From assembly GCA_965178125.1 (NCBI GenBank), contig CBCXTV010000010.1, positions 1 to 48,068 of the forward strand: a stretch of DNA of 48,068 nt, read 5' to 3'. The DNA is from Bilabrum cf. latius. Its lineage: Eukaryota > Bigyra: Bicosoecida > Bigyra > Bicosoecida. How positions within the stretch are numbered: position 1 is the stretch's first letter; each line of letters begins with the position of its first letter. Of the stretch, positions 36,539-47,600 are shown in pieces. A program made the translations under genes and the position numbers. The notes beneath the pieces are model-generated. The model did no database searches. It had not been told where the DNA came from and was given only the letters and a program-made list of their open reading frames with translations.

Positions 36539-36942
36539 CGCCGGCCGCTGAGGTTTTCAGTCCGGTTCACACGAGCGCCGGAGCCGCAGCGGCAGCCGCT
36601 TCGGTGCTCCTGAAGGTCTAATGTCCTCAATGCGTTTCGTGTGCAAAAAGGATGTGGTCTCTACATGGGGGCATTCCGCAAGTTTCATGTGGTCCGTCGC
36701 GTTCGTCCGGGGGAGTGCTTGCCTAGTATTGGGAGCTTGCCTGACACACACACACGTGGCACCCAGCCTGATGGGTTGCAAGTGTGTGTGTGTCTCCGCA
36801 GTGCCGCGGTTGGGACCCGGCGGGTCGTTTGCTTTTACGTCGCCGCGTCGCGCGCCGACGAGACATTTCTTGGTCTCAGAAGCCTCTGCTTCCGGTAGTC
36901 GCGCCGTGTACGCTCGCGGGCCGAAGGTGGGTGCGTTGCTTG
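36539..36942. other. Post-Rep intergenic region, copy 2
   Basis: Equivalent to 8710-9113, with the CA/TG hairpin at 36743-36794. Two substitutions (8830 T to C; 9070 G to T) lie outside the hairpin. Confidence 0.5.
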
Positions 36943-37635
36943 ATGGCCTACGTCGGTATCGCCGATGCACCGTATGTGGCCGTGGTTGCCGCGTCGACCT
37001 CCGAGCACGCCCCGGAGGGCGAGGTGGAGATGATGCTTGCGCCTCTTGCCGGAGATGTCGGTTTCAAGCGGCCTCGCGTGTTTCCTCCCGGTTCGCGACT
37101 TCTTCCTAAGTCGCCGGCCCATCCGGCGGTGCTCATAACAGCGCTCGGCAGTGAGGCACCCCAGGACACACAGTGCGTCGTTTGGTCGGACTCTAAGGCT
37201 TTCGACCTCGCGGAGTTTGTATGCTCTTCCTGCGGCTGCAATCGTGTCATGGCGGACCTGAATCATCGTATGCGTGATCGTCTCGTACGTCGCGTGCAGC
37301 GCACGCTTTATGCCGATGATTCTCCGTGCGGCAGGGGTGCGATTTCTTGTCGTGCTTGTCGCGAGAAGGCGCGCGACGCGGCGCCGAAGACGTCGATTAT
37401 GAACGCGGCGAACAAGAAGAAGATCTCGGGAACACTTCGCATGCAGTTGGATCTCATTGTAGAGACCGGGGAGCGGAAGGGGCAGCGTTGTACTGCGGAG
37501 AAAATTCTGACATTGGGAACGATGAAGCAGCACAGGGTTTTCGAGAGGGATCTTTACGATGAGGCATGGCGCGGGCTTGTTCGTCTGTCTGGACGCGAGG
37601 CTTGGAGCGATGACGATTCTTGGTCTCCGCGTTGA
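36943..37635 (+). CDS. CxxC..CxxC putative zinc protein, copy 2
   Basis: Identical 230-aa product to 9114-9806 from the first ATG. The one substitution in the longer open frame (9070) lies upstream of this ATG, in keeping with the start chosen. Confidence 0.55.
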   Translation: MAYVGIADAPYVAVVAASTSEHAPEGEVEMMLAPLAGDVGFKRPRVFPPGSRLLPKSPAHPAVLITALGSEAPQDTQCVVWSDSKAFDLAEFVCSSCGCNRVMADLNHRMRDRLVRRVQRTLYADDSPCGRGAISCRACREKARDAAPKTSIMNAANKKKISGTLRMQLDLIVETGERKGQRCTAEKILTLGTMKQHRVFERDLYDEAWRGLVRLSGREAWSDDDSWSPR

Positions 37636-38755
37636 GCTTGCGTGACGGTTTTCCCTCTCAACCTGGCCTCTTGCGTGGCGCTGCTTCCGCGTGTGGCCTG
37701 AGCGTGCGACCTGAGCGTTCGGCTTGCTGTCGCGTGTGACCTGAGCGAACGGGCGCTCGACAGTATCCCGCGTATGTTGCTCCTGGGGTTCAAGAAAACT
37801 TGTACTTTTTGGGCTGTACGGTGGTCAGTGGTGCACGGTTCGTTCGCAGCCTCCGCGTTGTTGGAAAGCTATGGTGGAGCATGGTTCTTTTCGCAGCCTC
37901 CGCGTTGTGATCAAGCTACGGTGGAGCATGGTTCGTGAGCATGGTTCTTTTCGCAGCCTCCGCGTTGTTGACACGTGAAAGCTACGCGAACGTGACCACA
38001 CAATAGGCCATACCCCAGGTGAAATCCGGACTCGGACATCCAGACGAAGCGGCATCATACACACTGTTGAACACACAAATGACACTGAGCTCCACCGTAA
38101 CGTAACTTTCCATCACCACCTGGTTTATTTTCTCCGCGATGGCAGCTTGGCGGTGACGCTGTGTCTTCGGGCATGAAGGGGCAAATCTTTGGTTTTTTGG
38201 GCCCTGTTTCGGTCACCGAAAAGTCGTGTGATTTCTGGCGCGCAGGAGGAGTGACGCAAGGTATTTCTGAACCGTTTTCCGGACGCTTTCCGGGCCTCCC
38301 ATGTGACCGCTTTTTGCGTACCGAAACACGTTCCGCGCGTGAGGAGCAGATGCGGATCTCCGCGGGGTCCTAGTTGTGTCCTTTTTCGGGGGACGAAATC
38401 GGGCGCACTTGTCGTGCCGATTCGTGGTCGTCTCTGAGACCGGCTGCGAGTCGGGAAAGGTGCCCGGGAGATGCTCGTGTCCTTGGCTTCGTATTTCTCC
38501 GCATATTCTTCAAACGCGGGCGCACGTCTCCTACCGATTCGTGGTCGGTTTCCGAGGCCGATCGCGAGTCGGGAAATGCGCCCGCGATGCGCTCTCGATC
38601 TCGGAAAGGGCGGGAGTCCGTTCTTGCATTCGGAATGGGCGGGGAGTTGCTTTTCCTGGGAGCATGTGCGAGATTCCTTCTCCGCGGGTCCTCTTTCGGC
38701 TTCGGCAGTCAGCAGCGCACTCTGCGGGAACGGCATTCTCCGAGTCTCTTTGCCG
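37636..38755. other. Repeat-rich intergenic region, copy 2
   Basis: Equivalent to 9807-10926, with the GCAGCCTCCGCGTT array near 37846-37969 and the zinc-finger leader block 38260-38755. No gene supported and no difference noticed. Confidence 0.5.
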
Positions 38756-39802
38756 ATGATGTCTGAGGAGAAACCGTCCGAGAGCATTGCTGTTTCCTTG
38801 GGAGACGGCCGCAATCTTCGTGGGCGTCGAGGCGCCGGTAATATGGGAAACGAGGGCGGCATGTTGGCGCGCGAGGTCGACGCCCCGGCGGAGCACGCCG
38901 GCGCGGCGGCAAGCGTCGATGTTGCGGGCGGCCCCCACATCGAGAGCGGCGGCGCGGAGGCGGCGTCCACGGGGATGCTCGGAGAGGAGAGCGGCAAGGC
39001 AGCGCCGAAGGAGGACGCCGAAGACGACGGCGGCAAGAAGACGGAGGAGGAGGATGCTCGCGGCGGTGGACGTGCTGTGGTGCCCGGAGGTAATGACGAC
39101 GTATGGACCGACGCAGCCGCTTGGAAGGCGGGTGGCGGCGTGGCAGAGGCATTGTCATCGCAGCGTGTGAATCTTGCGCACACTGCCGGGGCGGTCTCTG
39201 GCGCTGATAGCTGGGATCCATGGGAGACCCCTGCGAAGTCGTCATGGGGGGAGACGTACGTGCCGCGGCAGGTCGCGCCGGAGCCGGCGGAGGAGGCGAC
39301 ATGGACTTGCAACGCGTGCCAGTGCTGCAAGCCCCGGTCGGCGTACTTCAAGAAGTGGAAGGACTGGATCCAACCAGTTTGCCGGGTGTGTTGCGACAAG
39401 TTCGACAACGCGACGCCGTGGTGGGTGTGGTGCAAGAACTGCAAAAACGAGTATCCGGCGTACCGATTTCCCCAGATCCGCCGGAAGAAGGAGAACCTGC
39501 GCTATTTCTTCCCTGAGGACTGGTGCGCGAAGTGCCTGGTTGCGCGTGGCTGGAGTCTCCATGATGTCCGTTCCTCTGCGGGTGAAGCGAAGCGTTGGGT
39601 GCCAAAAGCTTGCGCGAATACCGGTGACGGCGACAACGACGCTCGTGCTCCCGCACGCGACGAGCCTCCTGCAGGAGGCGCCGCCTCCTGCAGCAACGCC
39701 GTGCGTCAGAGTCCTTCGCGTGACGAGGCCTTGGATGACATCAAGCGGGCCATGGAGCTTCTCCAGAATGCGGAAAGGTTCCTCCTCACGATGCCAGCGT
39801 GA
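38756..39802 (+). CDS. Double CxxC..CxxC zinc-finger protein, copy 2
   Basis: Identical 348-aa product to 10927-11973, with all eight predicted zinc ligands (C185, C188, C209, C212, C226, C229, C257, C260). Confidence 0.6.
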   Translation: MMSEEKPSESIAVSLGDGRNLRGRRGAGNMGNEGGMLAREVDAPAEHAGAAASVDVAGGPHIESGGAEAASTGMLGEESGKAAPKEDAEDDGGKKTEEEDARGGGRAVVPGGNDDVWTDAAAWKAGGGVAEALSSQRVNLAHTAGAVSGADSWDPWETPAKSSWGETYVPRQVAPEPAEEATWTCNACQCCKPRSAYFKKWKDWIQPVCRVCCDKFDNATPWWVWCKNCKNEYPAYRFPQIRRKKENLRYFFPEDWCAKCLVARGWSLHDVRSSAGEAKRWVPKACANTGDGDNDARAPARDEPPAGGAASCSNAVRQSPSRDEALDDIKRAMELLQNAERFLLTMPA

Positions 39803-40904
39803 CGCGGGAGCTTCCCGAATGGGTCCGTCGTACTGTGAGGGCGCTCCGGAAGGAAGAGCGCGAGTGAGTCATCCTTGCGCCGAGGTGAGCGCGACGTCGG
39901 AGGAGCACGGTCGTTTGATTGGGAACGATATGGTCGGCAGCGTGTGAAAATCCGAGTTTCTCGTGCAGGATTGGGCAGCTCTCTAGATATCTTGCCCGGG
40001 AAGGGTGTGATGCGGTGGGAGCGCTTCCGCCTCACGTGGCAGACGTCCACACTTCCTGGTTCCCCGGCAGGCTGTTTGGCGAGACGGAGTGGCAAAGCAT
40101 CCGCCTGCTCATTCCTACTTTGTTACCTCGATTGTGAGCTCGGAGCTTGGGGCGGAGGATTCTGCGGGCAGCTCATGTGTGCCTAGAGTGTCATCCCGCG
40201 ACCCTCTGACTTCTGTCCGTGGCTTTACCTCTTCGCGCAGGAAGATTCCTCATGAGGCAAGCCCGGTCCGAACTCGCGTGGGATGCCGTGCGCTGGTGCG
40301 GCTTCCACTCATCCCCGGGGTGGGGAGCGCTGGGTAAAGGATCGTCTGTCCCTGCAAGTTTCGATTCGGCGAGGTGCGGCAGCATGACGCGGACCGAGGT
40401 GAAGTCCTTTGTCCGCGATAGGTCGCCGCGTCGCGCGGTGGCGACCCCACAGCGCCCAAATCCCATTCCAGAGAGGGGGTGTGATGCAGTGGGAGCCCTT
40501 CCGCCTCACGTGACAGACGTTCACACTTCCTGGTTCCCATAAGGTCTTCAGCACAGCGCATGCGAGGCAGGCTGTTTGGCGAGACGTAGTGGCATCGCCC
40601 CCGCCTGCTCATTCCTACTTTGTTACCTCGATTGTCAGCTTGGGGCTCGGGGGCGGCGGATTCAGCGGGCAGCTCATGTATGCTGGAGTGTCATCCCGCG
40701 ACCTCTGACTTCTGTCCGTGGCTTTACCTCTTCGCGCAGGAAGATTCCTCATGAGGCAAGCCCGGTGCGAACTCCTGTGGGATGCCGTGCGCTGGTTCGG
40801 ATTCCACTCATGCCCGATGTGGGGAGCGCTAGGGTAAAGGATCGTCTGTCCCTGCAAGTTTCGATTCGGCTCGAGTCAATGTGAGGAAGGAGAGGTGCGG
40901 CAGC
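39803..40904. repeat. Tandem duplication with truncated gene start, copy 2
   Basis: Equivalent to 11974-13075. The 0.5-kb duplication (from 40001) and the truncated frame at 40384-40542 are both present, so the duplication predates the 27.8-kb repeat. One substitution (13062 T to A) lies just before the next ATG. Confidence 0.75.
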
Positions 40905-41429
40905 ATGACGCGGAACGAGGTGACGTCCTTTGTCCGCGATAGGTCGCCGCGTCGCGCGGTGGCGACCCCGCAGCGCCCAAACCCCGCCCCGCCAGCGAGT
41001 CCTCACTCGACAGCGGTGTCGAACCTGCAGCAGCGCTTCGAGAACATGCAGCAGCGTGCGGAAAGCTTGAGCGCTCAGCTGGAGTACGCCCAAAGTGTGA
41101 TCAGGCTGCTCTCAGGCCTGTTGCGCGATGAGGCTCCTCGGTTCCATGCAGACTTTGATCCCGTGATTCGGCGTGCGATGTCTGGCGCAAGCGGCTCCGT
41201 TGCGGGTAGGTCTTTCCGTCTTGTGGACGGAGGCGTCATCCACGGACCTGACACAGCAGTCGCTGCTCCTCCGCGTCGTCTCATCGTTGAGGTGCGTACG
41301 GACTGGGAGATGACCGAGACTGCCTCAACTGTGCTGGATTCCTCAGGATCAGACGACATGGGTTCCGAGGACTCGCCGCCGCCGACCGTCGTCCTCCCCA
41401 GCGGCGCGGCGGGCGCCGGCGGTGCCTAG
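40905..41429 (+). CDS. Small coiled-coil protein, copy 2
   Basis: Same 174-aa product as 13076-13600, unchanged from the chosen ATG. Confidence 0.5.
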   Translation: MTRNEVTSFVRDRSPRRAVATPQRPNPAPPASPHSTAVSNLQQRFENMQQRAESLSAQLEYAQSVIRLLSGLLRDEAPRFHADFDPVIRRAMSGASGSVAGRSFRLVDGGVIHGPDTAVAAPPRRLIVEVRTDWEMTETASTVLDSSGSDDMGSEDSPPPTVVLPSGAAGAGGA

Positions 41430-42000
41430 TCCTCGGCAGCTCCTGCATCGGAGCCTCCTGTCGAGATTCGATCGCGCAACGTCGTTCCTTACATTGCTTG
41501 CCGTCGCATGTGCGGGGCGGTGGTGGGTGTGCGTGTTCGCCGAAAGTTCCCGGCCTCGTCTTCCTCAGGAGAGCTCCTCGACCCGAAATTGGCAGCTCAG
41601 CGCTGCCGTGGCCGATACAGTACCCGTGCACGGCCAGTTGGCAGCTACGCGCTGCCGTTGCCAATGTCGTCCGCACGAGAGCAGAGTGGCAGCTCAGCGC
41701 AGGCGAGAAACCGCGCTCGCAATGCTGCGAGGTGTATTCAATGCTGTGCACGTGTCTATCCCTCTCCCTGGTTTTGTCTCGCTTGCGCCAGTGTGACCGC
41801 AGCAGAGCGGGTGCTTCCCGCGCGTCTTCAGCTTTGAGCACTCCTCCAGCGACAGGAAGGCATTCGCTTGCTCTCGCTCCCCGCCTGCGTCCTATCCCTC
41901 CCGGGTATCTTCAGAGGCCACAGGCAGTGCGAAGCTTGGCAGCGGGTCCGTCCGCGTCGTTTCGGCTGTGAGCGATCTTCTGCCCGGTTCCTCACGCGTC
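41430..42000. other. Intergenic region with GGCAGC palindromes, copy 2
   Basis: Equivalent to 13601-14171; palindromes at 41591-41607 and 41640-41656. No gene supported. Confidence 0.5.
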
Positions 42001-43605
42001 ATGATGTCCTCTGCTTCGGTGCCGGATCAGCTCGCACGGATCAGTAAGGAGCTGAAGTGTCTCAGAGACGCGAGACAACGGGCGCGCAATGGGCTGCGCC
42101 ATCCGTGGTTGCGCGCCATGGAGGCACAGGTCGCTGAGGTTATTCGTCATCACCCCGGAGGTGGCGAGGCAGCTCTTCGAACCTATGTCTCTCGTCAGTT
42201 GCAGAGTCGACAGGTTTCCACGCGGACGGCTTCGCAGGAGGAGTTTCAAAGGCAGGTCGATGAGGAGGTCGCGCTCACCATGAGGCGCCCAGCTGAGGCG
42301 TGGCAGCGAAATCCTCTTCGCTCATGTCATCGAGAGTCCGTGGCACGCGCGGAGACCTTTCTCGCCGAGGCTTCTGTCGTTGCTTGGATCGACCATGTGA
42401 ACGAGCAGCGTGGGTGTGCTCCAACTGGGAACATGGTTTTCGCCATGCTTGCGAGGATGGGCGTTCGCGCGGGGAAGGATTCGGCTCGACGGCAGTGGCT
42501 CCTGCGCTTCCGTCGTCGTTGGCGGCTTCGGCATGGCCGATTGAAGAAGCAGCCCCCGGTAACACTCGATTACGTCAGACTCGCGTGTCGTGTCTTCTAT
42601 CAGTGGATTGAATTCGCAGAAGCGCGAGTGCCCCGCAACCGCCGCCTCGTCTTTGTGAACTTCGATGAGTCCAGCGTGCCCTTTGCCTTTCCGGGAATGC
42701 GCGGGTACATCGCACCGAGGTCAGGAACGGAGCCCGCTTCGCTTGGTTCGCGCACGGAGCGCCTCGCCTCGAATAGCAATCGAGGATCGTACACCTTTCT
42801 GGGTTTCATTAGCGACTGCCCGGAAATCCAGCGACGACTCCCGCGTATACTCATCGGGAAGCACACGCGGCTGAGCAAGCGCTTGATGCGTGGGGCGTCG
42901 AACCAAATGGTGGACGGAATGGAAGTCTGGGCCCGAGAGAGCTCGTGGGTGACGCAGTCCCTCATGTTCGACATTCTGCGTCGGCTTTTCGCTTCTTGGA
43001 TGGACATTCAGCATGAGATCTATCCAATAGTGATACTTGACTGCGCGCCCCAACACATTTCCACTGAGATTGTGAACTTCGCACACGGCCTTGGCATGGA
43101 TCTCGTGTTTATTCCTGGTCGACTCACCTTCTTGCTTCAGCCGTTGGACGTTCTCGTCTTTCAGCTTCTTAAGCGCGACCTTCGGGAGACGTGGATGCAG
43201 GAGCGCTCGCGTCATGAAGCGGGTCATGTCGATGTCTCTTGCCATCTCAGGGTTGTCGCTGAGTGCACGAAGAGAGTGCTCTCGTCTGGCTCGTGGCAAG
43301 GCGCTTTCGATATGACAGGCATTACCAGCGGCAGGCGCCGCTTGCATTCGACCCTACGGCGCTTGTTTGAGTGTGACATGGAGGACATCTCCAGCGATGC
43401 TCCGTCTGTCGACCAGCTCCGCTTCATCAGCAGTCCGCAGCAGCCTCTCCCGCACGATGCGCTCATCAACAGGGCCCCAGTCGCGTCCGGACACGGGGTC
43501 GACGGAGGCGTCCACGGTGGTAACGCTCGCCGCGTGCCTCGTGGCCGCAGACTAAACGGATGGACCCCCCGCGATCGCGCTCACCCCTCGGCGGCCATGC
43601 CGTGA
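42001..43605 (+). CDS. Pogo/Tigger-like DDE transposase, copy 2
   Basis: Same 534-aa protein as 14172-15776 except F21L, plus one silent change (15155 A to G). Catalytic D222, D347 and D383 are intact. The stop again overlaps the next gene by 46 bases. Confidence 0.85.
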   Translation: MMSSASVPDQLARISKELKCLRDARQRARNGLRHPWLRAMEAQVAEVIRHHPGGGEAALRTYVSRQLQSRQVSTRTASQEEFQRQVDEEVALTMRRPAEAWQRNPLRSCHRESVARAETFLAEASVVAWIDHVNEQRGCAPTGNMVFAMLARMGVRAGKDSARRQWLLRFRRRWRLRHGRLKKQPPVTLDYVRLACRVFYQWIEFAEARVPRNRRLVFVNFDESSVPFAFPGMRGYIAPRSGTEPASLGSRTERLASNSNRGSYTFLGFISDCPEIQRRLPRILIGKHTRLSKRLMRGASNQMVDGMEVWARESSWVTQSLMFDILRRLFASWMDIQHEIYPIVILDCAPQHISTEIVNFAHGLGMDLVFIPGRLTFLLQPLDVLVFQLLKRDLRETWMQERSRHEAGHVDVSCHLRVVAECTKRVLSSGSWQGAFDMTGITSGRRRLHSTLRRLFECDMEDISSDAPSVDQLRFISSPQQPLPHDALINRAPVASGHGVDGGVHGGNARRVPRGRRLNGWTPRDRAHPSAAMP

Positions 43606-44624
43606 CCTCGACCACGACCATGTCAGGGGCGAACGCGACTTCGTCAACCTCGAGCACGACCATCCCAGCGGCGAACGCGGCTTCCTCGATGGGATCCCTG
43701 ACCCCGACGAAGCTTCCCCGACCTCGGCCACGTGAACCTGCAGGCGCATTCTTGCCCGATGTGCCCGCGCAGGTGGCGGCCTGCACGGCGTGGGCGCCAC
43801 CGTTTCGTCGACCAGACAGCTCAGCCACTCCGGCGACGCGCGAGGCGGCAACGTCCACGTGCATCAATCCGTGGACCGCTCTCTCCTGGTATCCGACACC
43901 ACCGCAGCCGACGGACCCCCCTTCCGACAGGCCTCGCGAGGTACCGAACCCGAGCTCCCGGCAGCAGCGCAGGCGTCATGCTTGGGGCGGCACGTGGGTG
44001 TTCGACGACGCCATTACGCTCAGCGATTGCGGGTCGAGGGTGCAGATCGACGCGCCGCAGTCGAAGCTCTTGGCGATGGTCGTGCCCCGGAAGTCGGGCC
44101 AGTGGATTCCTCGTAGGCTGCGCTCGCGTACGATCTGGTATTTGGCTGGGGAGCAGTCGGCCGTGATCACCAACCTCAAGTGCCAGGCCTGCAGTCGGGT
44201 CAAGCAGGCGGACAGCTTCAACCCGAAGAGCTTGCGTCGGGCTCAGTACTCGTTGCTGCATTCCCTGTGGCCCGGCTACATACGACGTACCGAGCGGTCT
44301 ATTTGGTGCACGCAGTGTGCGGTGGAGGACCAGTTGATGCAGGGCAACTTTCCGGACGGCTACTGTTTCCGGATCCGCGCCACACTCGAAATTTGCCATC
44401 AAGATCGCGTCGCGGCCAGGCTGTTTGCAGTGCACGACAGTAACGCTCTCTTCGAGCAGATCCCGCTGAGCTCCCATGCGGCCATGGACGTGGCGGAGCA
44501 GTTGCGTCGATACTGGCAGGATGCCGTGTCCTCAGACGGCCAGAGCAACATCTTCCACAGCGACCACGTTTCGACAGACGACGACTCTGAGTTCGCACCG
44601 GGCGGACCGGAGAGCGTGCCGTGA
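43560..44624 (+). CDS. CxxC..CxxC putative zinc protein (third), copy 2
   Basis: Identical 354-aa product to 15731-16795, with zinc ligands C208, C211, C250 and C253. Confidence 0.6.
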   Translation: MDPPRSRSPLGGHAVTSTTTMSGANATSSTSSTTIPAANAASSMGSLTPTKLPRPRPREPAGAFLPDVPAQVAACTAWAPPFRRPDSSATPATREAATSTCINPWTALSWYPTPPQPTDPPSDRPREVPNPSSRQQRRRHAWGGTWVFDDAITLSDCGSRVQIDAPQSKLLAMVVPRKSGQWIPRRLRSRTIWYLAGEQSAVITNLKCQACSRVKQADSFNPKSLRRAQYSLLHSLWPGYIRRTERSIWCTQCAVEDQLMQGNFPDGYCFRIRATLEICHQDRVAARLFAVHDSNALFEQIPLSSHAAMDVAEQLRRYWQDAVSSDGQSNIFHSDHVSTDDDSEFAPGGPESVP

Positions 44625-47600
44625 GGGACCGCAGCGACAGTATCGTCGCTCAGGTGAGGAGCGGGTGCCAATGCTCTTTTGAAAATGGTGCGTCGTACGT
44701 ACGGCAGGAGCCGTCGGTGGGAGCGGGGCGGATCCTGCGGGAAGTCGTGGAGACTGAGGGCAGAGACTCTCGGGTCGGTCAGGGTCTCATGTAACGTGCT
44801 GTTCACCGCAGAGGTATGTGCGGATCTTGGTGGATCTCTCGAGGACATGGGTGGCATACCGTTGTGCATCCGTTCCCCGGGGGGGGCGGTCGCAGAAGAG
44901 TGCACACGAAAACAAGAGGAAAGGAGACCAACCCCCCAAACCCACGTAGTGCGATCCTGGGGGGTACCCTATAAGGTACTAAGAATCCTTCTCCCGAAAA
45001 TCGCACTACCTCGGGCCACAACGTCTTGGTGGATTCCTCGAGGACATGGGTGGCATACCGTTGTGCATCCGTTCCCCGTCGCTCCCTAACGTCTTCAGTG
45101 GCAGGTTCGGAAAAGACACCTCCGTAGGCACGCGACAAGTCCCGGTGAAGCGGGCTCGCACCGCGCTGGGCGGGAGATCGTGAGCGCTTAGAGGACCGGA
45201 GCTCTCGGGCGGGTGCGTGTCTCGACAAACTCCCTCTTGACCACGGGCGGGGAACGTGTAGGGCGGAAGCTAAAGACACCGTAAGTAGCGGAGGGCTAAC
45301 ATTCCGTCCTTCGGTGAGAGCCAAAAGTTCGAGTCTGCGAGAGACTATTATACGAAGTTCTCCCCTCCTCATACGTGCGCATAGCCTCCTCACGCGGTAG
45401 CGCGAGCGCGGGACCCGGACCTGTCCCTGATGGGCGTGAATCTGAACCCGGCGTACTCTCCTAGTCTGTCACTTCCACGACCTTGTTGTCGCGGAACCAC
45501 TTGCACGGAGAGGAACCTGTCGTTCAAGCGGGTGCAGCCGGACGCGCAGGTGTAGTGCATCGCCTTGCATATGTGCACGGCCAAGTAGATGCCGGAACCG
45601 TAGAGGTATCACACTTCCCGCGGAGCTTGGGTGGGTCTTTCGCTGCTGTCGTCTGCTCCAGAAGGTTTGCGCCAAAAACCGGAAAACTTCTAAGACAGAG
45701 GTGGGATGCCAGGAGCTCACGGTCCTGCCGGATTGGGGAGGTCCATGCCCACGCGAGCCGGGTACGCGTCCGAATCAACGCAGAGAGCAGGCACGCTGAC
45801 GGCGCCAAGGACGCTCGTGGTCAGGCACACTCGATCTCGGAAAGGGCGGGAGTGCGCTCTTGCATTCGGAATGGGCGGGGATAGAGCCAGTCCAGCATGT
45901 GTGGGCGTGAAGCCGGAGGAGTTGCTCTTCCTGGGAGCATGTGCGAGATTCCTTCTCCGCGGATCCTCTTTCGGCTTCGGCAGTCAGCAGCGCACTCTGT
46001 GGGAACGGCATTCTCCGTCGCCAACGCCGTGCATGAGAGCGCCTGCCGACAAAGTTTACGCCAAAAACCGCAAAACATGTGGGACAGAGGTGGGATGCCT
46101 GGGGCTCGCGGTTATGACACATTAGGAAGGTCCATGCCCATGTCACCGCCACCATGGCGACACGCGCCCAGACCTTGGAGGGTTTTTCAGTGGTGTCGCC
46201 TGCCGGGGAGGGTTTACGCGGAAAACCGGAGAACTTGTGCGTTTCGCGTTCCCGAAGCCCGCCATTACTCCGGGAGGGAGCCTGCCAACGAGGTGGTGCT
46301 TGGCGAAATGTGGTGGGTGGCGAAGATGTGGTACTTCGCCGTGCCTTTCTCTATGACGGCCAAGCGTGCACTCGCCATCGCGCTCGGACGCCACAGGAAG
46401 AGATCCCAGCACGCAGCTCCGCCGCCTCATCCAGGAGTAAGGCGAAGTCGAATCGTGAATAGCGCTTCGCACCTTCACAGAGCCGAGGATCACAGATAGG
46501 CCCCGCCTCACAGAACCCAGCGCCATAGGGCAGAGCGTGAAGTACCTGGCCGCTTGGCTTGGCCGGACCCCCGCCCGCCCTCCGCCGGCAGCTCCTCCCG
46601 TCCGTCCCTATGGAGGCAGATCCGCGTACCCATGCTGCGGCGGGATCCTGACACAATCCGTTCCTCTTAGTGTGTGGCCGTGGGGCATGAGTAGAGCAGC
46701 ATCGGGCCCTCACCAGCCGTGGAACGGAAGCAGCTCTCCGTGCGGCAGCTGTGCGATGCACAGACCTTTTCCCAAAGATACGGATCCATTTTGCCGTCTT
46801 CCCGCGCATACTGCATCGCTCTGCAAAACTGCATTGCGCAGTGGATCCCGGAGCGTTGACTGCCAATAGCAGGCGGCCTCGCAAGGCCTTCATGGACGCA
46901 GGATTTGGGCTTCTTCATCGTAAATTTGGGGTCTGCTCAGCGCGCGAAAATTTCATCGGGTCCGTTGCGTCCGGGAAAAAGGAACGATCACTGACGCCCA
47001 GCTCGTCCATACCATTACCAGGCGCGGCGGGTTGGAGCATTCGTCCTCTTTGCGCCACAAACCGTGCGAGCCGGACAGCAGGCCGAATGTCGTGTACGGC
47101 TCCGGTTGGGCAGCGAAAGCCCAGGAGCGCCGCGCCTTCGAGCTCCATTATTGTCAGATGCCCAAAGTTGGTGCGCTGCTTTGCAACACCAACTACCGAG
47201 CCGTACGGGATTTCGTCGGCAATGGTAAGTTCGTGCACGAATTGTTCCAACGCTTCAAAATGGATCCGGACGTCGCGAGAAGGGAACTCGTCGCTTGCTC
47301 ACCTGTGCGGAGGGGTTGGATGCCCGATGTGCAAAAGAGAGGATATTGTCCGTCGGCGTTCTCTCTTCACCTTGTGCGGAAGGGTTGGGTGCCTGATTTC
47401 AGACAGAGAAGGTCTCGTCCGTCGGGAGCGCTTAGGAATACTTCCGGATGGGGCGTCCAGACGCGGTCCAGGACCTCCAGCCCGTCGGGGTCAATGTCGC
47501 CCGCGCCGTCCGTGCCTTTGACGCCCTCTGGATCGATGATGCCCACGATCTTTGTCATCTCGGACGACACACGGCCCAGCTGCTCTTTGGTAGTGCATTA